The position numbers and the translations under genes are program-made. From Gonocerus acuteangulatus (lineage: Eukaryota; Arthropoda; Insecta; Hemiptera; Coreidae), in the NCBI GenBank assembly GCA_946811695.1, contig OX328124.1, positions 63,129,706-63,193,705 of the forward strand: a DNA stretch of 64,000 nucleotides. The letters run 5' to 3'. Positions 1 to 11,086 of the stretch are shown in pieces. Position 1 is the stretch's first letter. Every line of letters starts with the position of its first letter. A model generated the notes under the pieces. It made no database searches and was not told the origin of the DNA. It saw nothing but the letters and a program-made list of their open reading frames with translations.

Positions 1-177
1 TAAATTTTCAATATGTGTTTTAAAAATGTTCTTAAACTCGTCTTAGTTTCAAAATTTTTCTTTTGAAAATTTAACCTTCTCCATGGTTGTTAACATATTT
101 CTATTTTGGTAACATATGTTAATGCGATCTACTGGTTTTGTGTTAAAATAAACTTAACCTAATGCTAATTTTGGTAA

Positions 178-1268
178 ATGTGAAGATGCGCGGTCTCCAC
201 ACCGATTCTTTTGAAATGTTGCACTATTACGTATTTTGATGCACTAAACACGAATCCGTTAAAAAAAAAGCTCGCTTTTCACTTGGAAAGAAGTTGTTTG
301 TTTGTTTACTTATGCTTAAGGGCAAAAAACTGCGAGGTCATCATTGCCCGTTGGAAAGAAGTTATGAAACACTAAAGTTCACTGTTATGGAAGTTATAAA
401 AGACGGGGTAACGGCGTATTTGTAAACACGCGCATGCGCAATAGTCCTTAATGACGAAGTGTAATTGAAATTTAGACTCACCTTGTGGTAGCTGACTTGG
501 TCGTAAATTGTCGCTTTTGGGCATACGTGCTATGCGTTTCCGCTCGCTCAAGAAGATGTCAAAACCCCTAGCCAATCCAACTCGCTAAAATTAATAAAAC
601 TCTATTATGTAAGATTAGCAAGCAAAGAAATGTTATTTGAAATGTTTATAAGCTATTTATTCGCAAATCATTGTTAATTTGAGCGTCCTCACCTGTCGTA
701 ACATGTCGCTTATGGGCATACGTGCTGTGCGTTTCCGCTCGCTCAAGAAGATATCAAAACTCTAGCCAATCCAACTCGCTAAAATTAATAGAATTCTATT
801 AATTTTAGCGAGTTGGATTGGCTACAGTTTTGATATCTTCTTGAGCGAGCGGAGCGAGAAAAAACGCATAAGCTTACTCCCGTTTTCTTAGCCTCCTAGG
901 CATCTTCCAAAAAAAATCATATCACATCTCCTAGGCATCTTTCTAAAAAAAAATTTAAAGAATGGTTTATTATTTAAAAAAAAAAATTTTTGGAATAAAT
1001 AACTGGTGATAAATTGAAATAATTGATGGTAAATTTCAATTAGACATCCTTATTACGAACTTTTCCATACCCGCGCATGCACATGTTGACAAACATAGTA
1101 GGTTACATTACCTTTCAGAACCCGCACAACAGTGAACTTTAGTGTTTCATAACTTCTTTCCTAGTGAAAAGCGAGCTTTTTTTTTAACGGATTCGTGTTT
1201 AGTGCATCAAAATACGTAATAGTGCAACATTTCAAAAGAATCGGTGTGGAGACCGCGCATCTTCTTAA
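178..1268. mobile_element. Foldback element FB1 with long inverted arms
   Basis: The sequence near 180-380 (from GATGCGCGGTCTCCACACCG) returns as its reverse complement at about 1120-1265. A second, nearly perfect palindrome (735-790 against 797-852) is centred on GAATTC at 791-796. No long ORF is convincing. The same arm sequence occurs at 1754-1920 and 5600-5742. Superfamily unknown. Confidence 0.7.
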
Positions 1269-1286
1269 CTTCCTTTTATAAATAAC

Positions 1287-1450
1287 TACTTTTGGGTATG
1301 GATTATCTACAGATTACCGACCTTTTCTTGCCAATATAGAAGGTTATGCCTTTCTTTTTTTAAAAAATAAAAGCTACAACTTCTAGTGGAAATTAAAACT
1401 ATGACCCTTGGCATAGAGTGTTCACGTCTTGACACTAATGGCCATCGTAC
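1287..1450 (-). mobile_element. SINE-A copy, degraded
   Basis: Reverse-strand copy of the tRNA Ser/Leu-like SINE seen at 57524. The tail unit (ATCTACAGATTACC, then the CCTTTTCTTGCCA segment) and the box B neighbourhood are recognisable, but the copy is diverged. Confidence 0.55.
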
Positions 1451-2097
1451 ACACAAAAAAAAGGATAAAAAAAATTAAAAAATAAAGGATATAAATAAGT
1501 TTCATCATGACTAAGTGATGAAACTTATTTATATAAGTTAGATTAAGTGAGTGCTTTTAGCTTTGAAAAATATTAACAAAGTGGTTGACAAATCTTCCCT
1601 TGTCAATTGACGTCCCGTTTATCTGCTCTGTGTGCACACTCCTATGGTTTCCTATCTATGCGTTGCAAGCAACTTGAGTTTCATGAAACCAGTTTCCTTA
1701 GTGTTAGACGGGCTTTAAAGACTGAACTCTTCAATAAATTCCAAGGTCTGATTAGCGTTTTTGGTAAAAATGAAGTTTCACGCCCTCAAAACCGCTTTCT
1801 TTCAAATTTTGTACAATAACTTATTTTGATGCACTAAACACGAATATGTTAAAAAAAAACCTTCGCATTTAACTACGAAAGAAGTTATTAAGCACTAAAG
1901 TTCACTGTTATGCGGGTTATGAGAGCTAATGTTAACAACTAAATTTGTGACGACTTTAAGGCATACATGCTATGCGTTTACGCTCGCTCAAGAAGATAAA
2001 CGCTCTGGTCTCAAAATAAAGGAAAATTTCGACCCCTGTATAAATAATGACTTAATTTTCAAATTAAGAAATGAAGCTTTACAGAAATATTAATCAC

Positions 2098-4445
2098 TAG
2101 GGAACAGATGTAATTGTATTTACATATTCTTTTCTGATTCGTAAATCCTGAAGTATTAATGTAATTCTGCACGTTTTAAGTGTTTTAAAAGTATTTAAAC
2201 AGTTTTTTATTTTGCATATTTTGTCAAAACTCCATATTTTTACATATTCTGCCATAAATACATACGTTTGCTACATATTTTAATATTCTTTTTATTTTGT
2301 AATTGAAGAAATAAAGGAAAACTGAGAAAGAAAATAAAAGTTTACCCATTGAGTCTAGGTAACTGTGATATTTCTAATTCCAAGAAGGTGGCTCTATATG
2401 TACTATGTCAATAATAGGTACAGGGTGTCACAAAAATAATGGTCATCCGTTGGCCAGATGATTCTCCAATGCAAGATTGGAAAAAGTAACCTGCATATTA
2501 ACCCCCGCAAAATTGACCTTGAAATGTTATTCAAGGTCAAATTTTTTTATCACATGTTTCGAAACTGCGAGTCATGAGGAAGAAAAAATTCAATGGCACC
2601 ATAGGTCAGAAATGACTCCTTATGGTCAAAGTGACCATTAACAGCGTATACGTGGGCCATTCCATTACAATCGACAAATGGTGGCCGATTTTGATAATTT
2701 GTTTTTCTTTAGTATGTTCTACTAACATTGCCTTACACAAAAATACCTTGTTTGATTTTTTAAAAAAAAGTATCTTCCAGTATAAAATAATGTAAGTATA
2801 TTGAACAACGGCCCTCACAGCGGCAATCATTGGAGGACCAGAACTTCCTTTGGGAAGAACGTCTTCCTTCAGATTACAGCAAGTTCAAGTTGAGGCCTGG
2901 GATCAGGAGCAGAGAGCATTGTTTTGCAGGTGGGTGCTGGACATGTTGGAACATCATCCAGACTTCCTCCAGCGGGCATTGTGGACAAAAGAAAGTTTGT
3001 TTTCCAACGTTACCGTCCACAGCAGGCAAAATGGACGAGAATAACTTGGGCATTTAAAAGAATTTGGAGAAAGTCTGGCAGCTTGCCTCAGAAATGAAGT
3101 CCGAAATATTTAAGCTGGTGAACGGGCACAATTGCTACGGGCGCTGGAGTGATAATCTTACTTATTAAGTTTTTTTTTTAGTTTTTTTAGGAAGAAACTT
3201 TGTTTTCTGCACACGGGCAAGGACAATTATTCTATCCTCTATTCTAAGAGCAACTCGAGGACTGGCTGGTTCATGAAATTCATACACGACCTGTGAAATC
3301 CTTAATGATTAATTTCAGCGATTGGTTGAAAGCTTATGGCCAGGAGCTCTTGATAAGCTTCGAGAATAACCTCATGAAGGCATTTCTGTCAATTGAAAAT
3401 ATGCGTTCTGGTCCTTCAATGATTGCCGCTGTGAGGGTCGTTGTTCAATATACTTACATTTTTTTATACTGGAAGATGCTTTTTTAAAAAAAAATCAAAC
3501 GAGGTATTTTTGTGTAAGGCAATGTTAGAACATGCTAAAGAAAAAAAATTATCAAAATTGGCCACCATTTGCCCCCGTATACGCTGTTAATGGTCATTTT
3601 GACCATAATGAGTCATTTCTGTCCTATGGTGCCGTTGAATTTTTTTCTTCCTCATGACTCGCAGTTTTGAAATATGCAATAAAAAAGTTTGGCCTTGAAT
3701 AACATTTCAAGGTCAATTTTGCGGGGGTTAATATGGGTGTTATTTTTTCCGAACTCGCATTGGAGAATCATCTGGCCAACGGAAGACCATTATTTTTGTG
3801 ATACCGTGAACAAAAGGCATGTTGTTAGTGGATAGCATTAGAATCATACGAGAGTAATAGAGAAAATCCAGGTTTTAGAAGGAGCTGCTGGGAATAAATT
3901 AAAAATAAAGTGAAAAAACAGTCTAGAATAAACCCCTGGATGGAAAAATATCCACATTATTGGAGATATCCATAGTGGCAAAACGATTAACAGTTTAGTT
4001 GAATCCCACTCTTCAGAGCAGTTGATTGTAGCCTTAAAATACACACCAGTCACTTTAGTAGATGTTGAAAGATAATTCAGACGCTTCAAAAGTATACTCA
4101 GATCAGACCGGCATCATTTCACGTTTGAAAATTTCCAAATTCAAGATTTAGCAAACAATCTTCCAATGTTCATCTGTAGAAATTTTCAACTTTTCCCCCT
4201 TTTATAATGAATTCCTAATTTTTATTTTTAAACAGTTTTAGTCATTTTGTTCTATACTTTTGTTGTTTCCATTAATAATAACACAGTTCCTACTTACTAT
4301 TTATGCTTTTCTTTTCAATATTTTATAGTGTTTAAGATATTTGTTTACTAAATATTTTCAATTTTTTATTACATATATTATTATAAATAGTTAAATATAT
4401 ATGTACATATTTTGAATTTTACATTACATGAACATCCGTTCCCTA
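2098..4445 (+). mobile_element. hAT-superfamily DNA transposon, decayed
   Basis: Inverted ends TAGGGAACAGATGT / ACATCCGTTCCCTA are flanked by a perfect 8-bp duplication TTAATCAC (2090-2097 and 4446-4453), as expected for hAT. A + strand remnant near 4014-4150 resembles the C-terminal hAT dimerisation region (YTPVTLVDVER, then FRRFKSILRSDRHHFTFENF after a stop). The interior is occupied by another transposon. Confidence 0.8.
2421..3808 (+). mobile_element. mariner/IS630-like element with long inverted repeats, nested in the hAT
   Basis: Inverted repeats of at least 220 bp begin CAGGGTGTCACAAAAATAAT at 2421 and end with the complement near 3808. A TA precedes the left end; the right flank is AA, so the duplication has decayed. 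A + strand remnant at about 2850-3060 (QVEAWDQEQRALFCRWVLDM, DFLQRALWTKESLF) resembles the first catalytic region of DDE transposases (consensus W-T-D-E), with D changed to K. Confidence 0.7.
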
Positions 4446-4470
4446 TTAATCACGTACACTAACAGTAATA

Positions 4471-4680
4471 TTATTTATTTATTTATTTAAATTTTAACGT
4501 CCATTTATTATTAACTACGAATTTTAGGACGGGTTATCTATAGGTTACCACCCTTTTCTAGCCAGGATAGGGGTGATGCCTTTTCTTTTTTCGAAAGAAA
4601 AGCCACCGCCCCTAGTGGGAATCGAACCCACAACCTTTGGCACAGAGTGTTAAGAGCTCACGCCTTAACCCTCCCGCCCC
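4471..4680 (-). mobile_element. SINE-A, near full length
   Basis: Reverse complement of the tRNA-type SINE. Box B is readable (GGTTCGATTCCCACTAGG on the minus strand) and so is the tail GTTAAAATTTAAATAAATAA. It abuts a hAT transposase remnant. Confidence 0.8.
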
Positions 4681-5289
4681 TTATTTAAAGCATTGAACAA
4701 AAAACCCAATTTGTCAGCCTTTTCACACCAAATTAGGTAGTTTCTCATTTGACTGTGAACAAAAACAAGGGTTGAAAATATTCTTTCGACCCCTGCAGAA
4801 GTTGCATTTCCTGTCATAAGCTGCTCTATTATTAACAGTTCTTTTGAGGAAATACAATATTTTAAGGCCGACGAAGACATCCAACAGTTTAAGGCATTCA
4901 CTTCGCCCACTACCTGCCAATCTCTTTTATCTTAAACTTAAAAGGAGATTTATTTGCAGAATTAAAAACAAAGAAAGGGTCATAAAAGAAACAGACTTTG
5001 AATAGATAAGAACAGTCAAGTGAGGGTAGGCCCTTGGGACAAAAATAAAGACAAAATGTTAAAATGGCTGAAAAAAAGGCAGAGCTAGTTAGATTTAAGT
5101 TAAAAAAATAAACTAAAGTTAAAAAAAATATATAATAATTTTTTTAATAAAATCAATTGGTTTAAATCAATATTTTTTTTTATGAAATAAATTGATTTAA
5201 ATCAATGATTTTTTAAAAAAAATCAAATGATTTTAATCATGATTTAAATCACTGATTTAAATCAATTGATTTAAATCGTTGACACCCTG
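4681..5289 (-). mobile_element. hAT remnant (C-terminal transposase and terminal repeat)
   Basis: The minus strand at 4910-4681 encodes a hAT dimerisation-like segment (SAGVERIFSTLVFVHSQMRN). The right end at 5289 reads, on the minus strand, CAGGGTGTCAACGATTTAAA, a typical hAT end followed by repeated TTTAAATCA motifs (5140-5280). The left end is not found. Confidence 0.65.
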
Positions 5290-6374
5290 GAATATAATAT
5301 TAAGCACTAAAGTTCACTGTTAGGAAGGTTATAAAACTAGGTCAACAGCATATTTGTAAACACGCGCATGCGAAGATACGTAACATTGGGAAACAGAGAA
5401 CTCTCATTTGAAATGTTCAGAAACCATTTATTCAAAAATATTGTTAATTTTCAGGGCATCCTCACCCGTCGTCACCTGTCGCTTAAGGGCATACGTGCTA
5501 TGCGTTTCCGCTCGCTACGTTCGCTCAAGAAGATAACAAAACCCCAGTCAATCCAACTCGCTAAAATTAATAGAATTCTATTAATTATTCTATTAACTTT
5601 AGTGCTTAATAACTTATTTCCTAGTTAAATGCGATGGTTTTTTTTAACGTATTCGTGTTTAGTGCATCAAAATACGTTATTGTACAAAATTTGAAAGAAA
5701 TCGGTTTTGAGGGCGTGAAACTTCATTTTTACCGCGTTTTTTGTTTTAATTGTATGTTATTTTAATGAACGTTAAAATTTAAATTTAAATAAATATTTTA
5801 ACACATTCGGTGCGGGTGTCATTTCTTGGGAATACCTCAGTTACGGGTGCATTTTTTTTAATCATGTGTGATGAGTTTAATAGTAATGCAACAAAGAAAA
5901 CTAACCGGAATTGCATTTTCGGAAGTGTCCTTCAGGAGGGACAGCCCGAACACGAGGGATTCCACCTGCTTTGCGGGCTAGTATCAATAGACGTGCCTTA
6001 GTCAGTTTATTTAAACCCGCTATACCTACACCTAATGTTTATTTATTTTAAAAGAAAACTCAATAATTTTTGACAATTTTTATTAGAATAGAAAATAATA
6101 ATTACCGATCATATATAATTATTGGTCCAAATATTATTTTTTTGGACATTTTCAATTATTTTAACATTAACGTTGAACACCATTTGCTAATATAATTATT
6201 TTAGTTGTTATTTCAAATCTGTGAGACTCAGTTAATTTACATTGGTATGAGATCAATTATTACAACTTTTTTTTTTTGGAATATATGCATAGAAAAGTCA
6301 AATTATCTGATAAGAATGGCAGTTCTTGCTCTTGTGAAAATAACTTTCATCTTGGTTTCACCCAGAACTTACTT

Positions 6375-6900
6375 ACATTCTATAATAATGAGATGGAGAT
6401 AGTTAGCCGTTTTGGTGATACGAAATCATAGTTAGGCCTGGGGGAGGGGGGATGGGGTGTAAGTCGGTAAGGACTTCTTTCATCCTTACCGACTTACACC
6501 CCCTCCCACAGGCCTAACTATGACTTTGTATCACCACAATGGCTAACTATGCTAGTAACTAACCCTAGTAAAAGGGGGCTGTAAAATCTATTTTGACCAG
6601 CTTTCGGTTTTTGTTCCCAGCCTCCAGAAAATGTTTCTATCTGTGCGTCCCAAAACCACCTTTTACAACCTAGTAATTCCCTTCTTTCATCCTTACCGAC
6701 TTACACCCCACCTCCTCCCAGGCCTAACTTATTTTAGTTTATCATGAAGATTAGATAGTTAGCCATCGAGGTGATAATAAGGGATTAGTTGGGATTCGGC
6801 TAAGAAAACATCAATACAATTTTTGTACAGAATTTTTACAAAAATTGTATTGATGTTTTCTTAGCAGAATCCCAGCTAATCCCTGTTTGCTTATTTTAGT
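6375..6900. mobile_element. Cluster of palindromic Penelope-like fragments
   Basis: Two hairpin-forming repeats. At 6383-6560, arms carry AGTTAGCC and GTAAGTCGGTAAGG and meet near 6470. At 6747-6893, arms carry GGATTAGTTGGGATTCGGCT and an imperfect complement. Tail and arm motifs match the elements at 16014 and 25775. A third arm fragment lies at 6670-6735. Confidence 0.6.
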
Positions 6901-7039
6901 TTAGGTTTATTTTTCAGCAAAATTTGTTTTTTACCCTTGCAGGTATAAGACTGTTTCTTTTTCAATTCAAAACTAATAGCATGAGGTCAAGAATCACCCT
7001 TTACCGTTATCATTTTAAGCATTTAGGAAAAACAAACAT

Positions 7040-7184
7040 AACTAACGCCTTAGATTCCCCACCGGCGGCAGGAATTTTCTCATCTCAGGGCTTGTTGAGA
7101 AAATTCCTCGCTGCACCCTGGATGTCGGCGCTATTGGCCCAGATTTGTCGATGCGCCGTTAAAAAAAAAATAAAAATAAAATAA
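7040..7184 (+). mobile_element. SINE-B copy, lacking its 5' half
   Basis: It matches SINE-B from the CCCCACCGGCGGCAGG segment through GCTGCACCCTGGATGTCGG and GCGCCGTTAAAAAAAAAA. The tRNA head is mostly missing. Confidence 0.75.
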
Positions 7185-7364
7185 TGATTGACATAATGCT
7201 TACTTCGAATCAACAGATATTTATTGAAGTTTATTAGGCAACTGAAATGACAACATATTTTTGTTAGAAAGCTGTTTATTATGATAATTTGAAATAATTT
7301 ACAGTGAATAAATTTAAACTAATTATTTTTTGTGTTTAACGGCATATCAACATTAGGGCTATTA

Positions 7365-7408
7365 ACGCCGGACTGTCTACAGGTTGCCACCCTTTTCTAT
7401 AATGCCAA
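7365..7408 (-). mobile_element. SINE-A fragment
   Basis: A short piece (GTCTACAGGTTGCCACCC) of the SINE-A tail on the minus strand. Confidence 0.35.
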
Positions 7409-8122
7409 CAGCCCGTGGTACTAATTATTAAAATAAAAACGAAAACTATTTACATTGAAACTATTTAAATAAATTAATCTAATTATTTAAAAAACTAACC
7501 TAATTATTTTAGAAAAACGAAAACTATTTACATCTATTTAGAGTAGCAGCTAGCCCAAATTATTCAGAAGCCTTCTCTTTATTTTCACAGTCAGGGCAGT
7601 ATCAGGTGTTTTTTTTTTTGTGGCAACTCTTACACCTAAGTTGCTTTCTTCGCGGAGGGTTACCAACTGGAGGATGCTGAGTGGCATAATGGTTAAGATT
7701 CATGTAAATCGGACTCGGACGGAAGAACGGTAAGGGTCTAGGTCCACACAAGGTGTTAATTATTTGTATCCGGAAGTGGTACAAATCGACGCGTTTGTTG
7801 ACATTACTAAAGGAACGATACAAAAAATATGAGAATAGTATTTAAATATATTAAATCAGGAAGTAAATATTCATTATATAATAAATAGTACTTACTTATA
7901 AACAATTTATCGAAAAATAAGTTTAGAAATTCATAAAAACTCTTCCAGTCAGCGGATTTGAAAACGGCTAACACTGCTGGAAAGCCCAAACAATACTGAA
8001 AGCAACTTTCTTTACCTGAATCTGCAAAAGTGAATCCCCTCCATTTACGAGCCTTTTGAATCTAAAGATGAAAGTAATGGAGGAGTGTCCTTCTGGAAGG
8101 ACACCCGCGCCGAGAGTGTTAA

Positions 8123-9057
8123 TGAGTAAATTATACTTCGTAATATTTAATAACATCAAAAATACTAATAATGATGATACTTATAGTCCTAATCGATGGC
8201 CTAGAATGAAAACCTCATATCTAAGGTCATATTATAAAAGTAAATAACTTTTATACGTTATTTCATAAGCTCGTATTTCACAATACTTGAGTGTCAAAGA
8301 AACTTAATCTTACTCGTGCTGTGCTCTATCAACAAAAAATCAAACCTTGTATCTTTCTCCTTCTATTTTTTGTTTCTCCTGTAAAGTTAGCATTTTTTGA
8401 GTTACGTAGTTATCATTCTAGGACATTGTAATAGGTTTTTAATAATTTGAATTATCTAAAATGTTTTTAAACATGGGGTAAAATTATCTTCAAAAACATA
8501 TTTCATGAATTTAGAAAGCCTTGTGTTTATACCATTACAAATTTACTTACAATTTATGCATATTACGCATCCTTTACAATTTATGATGAACAACATATGT
8601 CAAGTTTTCTTGGACTTGAAAACAAACATTAACTCTTCACGAGTCTTTTAAATGGGTGAAGCTCATGTTCAGGATAAGGATTGCCAATCGTGAAGCTAAA
8701 GAGGCTATATTATATAAGATGTAACAACCCATCAGGTACAACAAGGACTGAGAAGTGGAATATTGCACCTACCTTATATTTTCCACTAATTCCCATTACT
8801 CTATTTCCTACTGTATAAGGTTCTTGTAGCAATAAAATACTGACATCATTTCTTTCTATTAATACATTTAAAAGCAATTCAGCTTACCACGAACGTTTTA
8901 GGCTTAGTTAAATGATGTTAGAAAATCTATTCGTACTATTATTCTTAGCCACAGATTTAGAATTATAAAGATACAAGATGAAAGCCCAGTAGGGCTAGAT
9001 AAAGATAAGTTGAATTGATAAATTTTAGCCTAGACACCCATATGTTATAATTGAGAA
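8123..9057. other. AT-rich intronic sequence, nothing recognised
   Basis: No coding segment, RNA or repeat recognised on either strand; treated as upstream intron of Nurf301. Confidence 0.5.
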
Positions 9058-9130
9058 TATTATTTAAATTTTAACGTCCATTTATTATTAACTACGAATT
9101 TTAGGGTGGGTTATCATAGGTTACCACCCT
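9058..9130 (-). mobile_element. SINE-A tail fragment
   Basis: The tail of SINE-A (TTTAAATTTTAACGTCCATT to GGTTACCACCC) without the tRNA-like head. Confidence 0.6.
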
Positions 9131-9269
9131 TAATTGAGAATAGTATTCATTATCTCCATCGTGTAAACAAAGAAGGTTATAAATAATGGGTAAAATAATC
9201 GGAGTGATGTGTTATTCATAATTCATTTAGTTATGTTATCAAATAAAATTTTAAAACTAATTGTCTTCT

Positions 9270-9470
9270 TTGAGCCCCACGAGACGGCAAACCGCACGAC
9301 TTAGATGCCTGTGGGGCGGAGCCTGTTTCACCCTTCTGGTTCCACAGGACGGCATTAAAATAGCCGTGCCTCCACCGCCCATCTCTTCTCACGTCTCCTA
9401 ATAGGCTTTCGTTATTTCATTGCCTGCTGTTGGCTTCGGACCAGTCAACAGCAGGCATAAAACGTTTTTA
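9270..9470. other. GC-rich, hairpin-forming segment of unknown nature
   Basis: An island of higher GC in AT-rich DNA. It can form GCCCCAC ... GTGGGGC (9275-9315) and a GCCTGCTGTTG / CAACAGCAGGC hairpin (9422-9457). No ORF is convincing. It could be the 5' region of a retroposon or a structured RNA. Confidence 0.4.
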
Positions 9471-9471
9471 T

Positions 9472-10240
9472 TTAATTTTTAAATTAGGTATTTTTTTTTT
9501 TTTTTTTAAATAAGATGAAGTCAAATATCTCAAAATTGGTATGTAATATCTATGGAACATGATATACACTCTCTGTGTATACCTCAACTGTTAAAATGTC
9601 CTTCAGAGGGACCCAAAATATCCTAAGGGGCCGGGTAGCAGAAGGAAACCATCATTCATTAGGCCCAAATTGAATTTTTAGGAACTGTAGCAGATACAAG
9701 AGTGACTAGAGCTTACAAAGCTTACTGCTAGATATGGCAAGAAGCTGTCACAGCGGTGGCTTTCAGTCTTGAAGTGAAGAAATGGCCTTGTCACACAGCT
9801 TAATTAATTTACGCTGCTGTCTGTTCTTCCGTGTTTACCTCCACTGTCTGCACAGCTTGGATCTCTTTCCTCCTTCCTTTGCATACATTTGATTAAAATT
9901 TAAAAAAAATATTTAGTACAATAATCACCCTTATAAACAACTAGGGAGATCGTAAATATTTCAGTCCTTAAAAGAATGCTTCAGGCCATGGGTAGTGAGA
10001 TCATTTATTTGTTAGAATTCAAATTTTCAATTGTTCTTGGATAATACAAAAAAACACAAACATAATTTCTTATTTGATTGAATTTGAAATTGATTTGTCT
10101 ATTTAACTGCCTTTTTGTAGTTCTGTATACATTTTTTTTTAAATATTTCCATAGATACTGTTTATTATTTATAGATCAACTCTTCACTCTTCCTTTAAAA
10201 AAAAATCTAGACTTATATTGTTTTATTATTTCTATTGCAG
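9472..10240. other. Intron upstream of exon 1
   Basis: Poly(T) run at 9488-9508, then AT-rich sequence. The 9600-9870 part has more even composition and could be an old retroelement, but no frame is convincing. It ends in the exon 1 acceptor. Confidence 0.4.
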
Positions 10241-10386
10241 GGCATATAAGGCTTCAAAGGATAACTGCAAATGACAGGGAAGAACGAAAAAGGCAAGAAA
10301 AAAAGGAAAAAAAGGAACGCGAAGAAGAAGAAGAGAGAAATAGGCTTTTAAACTTTGTGAAATATACCCTTGGCTTGAAACATCAG
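10241..10386 (+). CDS. Nurf301: Nurf301 exon 1 of window
   Basis: The acceptor is TCTATTGCAG. The first two bases finish a codon begun upstream (phase 1). The exon reads HIRLQRITANDREER, then a lysine/glutamate-rich coil, and ends NFVKYTLGLKHQ at a CAG|GTATT donor in phase 0. In the family this charged stretch lies between the first PHD finger and the VWKQKGEEYR block. Confidence 0.9.
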
Positions 10387-10452
10387 GTATTGTTGCTCCT
10401 CGAACATTTATAAGTTTATTTTGTTAAATAGGTCTTCATATATATATATATA

Positions 10453-10492
<40 letters not shown>

Positions 10493-11006
10493 TTCCTATT
10501 TATTAAATTTTCTTGTAGTTTATTTACAGAATAAACTCTGTTATTATATTATAAATTTTATACCCCTTGATTTTGAATATAATTGAAGCTTTTCAAAGAA
10601 AAAGTTCAATTAAATCCATCAAATTGAGGATTCATGACTAAAAACATAAATCCCCTAGATCCTTAGTTATTTTATTTTTATTCCAGAACTGTTACCGATA
10701 ATAATTTGAAACTAGCCCACCCAATTTATAGCACCAAAGATTCAAAAATTACCTTGATTGGCTTCATTTTTAGATTTATATCTTTATTTTTATATTAAAT
10801 TTCATTTAAATCCACCTGCTTTTGAGGAATTAAAAGTGGTCACATTTTATTAGTTTATACTTTCTTGTAATAAAGATTTAAAAAATGGGTTTTAATGTTG
10901 AAATGTATTGAAAGGGGACCAAAAAAAGAAATTATAAAGGACCAATCGAAGCTCGCTCCAAAAATGATTCAAATCAATCAGCATCAGAACTTCACTCAGA
11001 AAATCG

Positions 11007-11086
<80 letters not shown>

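Larger units (their letters stand above)
1754..5742. mobile_element. Foldback element FB2 arms enclosing nested transposons
   Basis: Left arm (about 1754-1920) and right arm (about 5600-5742) are inverted copies, for example GGTAAAAATGAAGTTTCACG at the left and its complement at the right. They are clearly related to FB1. Between them lie a hAT with a nested mariner-like element, a SINE and a second hAT remnant. Either later insertions split one element, or the arms belong to separate copies. Confidence 0.55.
5802..8118 (-). mobile_element. piggyBac-like transposon, decayed
   Basis: TTAA stands at both borders (5798-5801 and 8119-8122). Ends are inverted: CACATTCGGTGCGGGTGTC at the left, the complement of CACTCTCGGCGCGGGTGTCC at the right. 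The minus strand at about 7823-7560 encodes a cysteine-rich tail (RCKSCHKKK, then YCPDCENKEKASE and a stop after a frame change) like piggyBac transposase C-termini. The catalytic part is not recognisable. Palindromic repeats and SINE-B sit inside. Confidence 0.7.

Noticed and set aside
10078..10413. Frame of 111 codons taken whole as a gene
   Set aside because: Only the part from 10241 is exon 1 of Nurf301; the upstream half is intron read through the splice acceptor.
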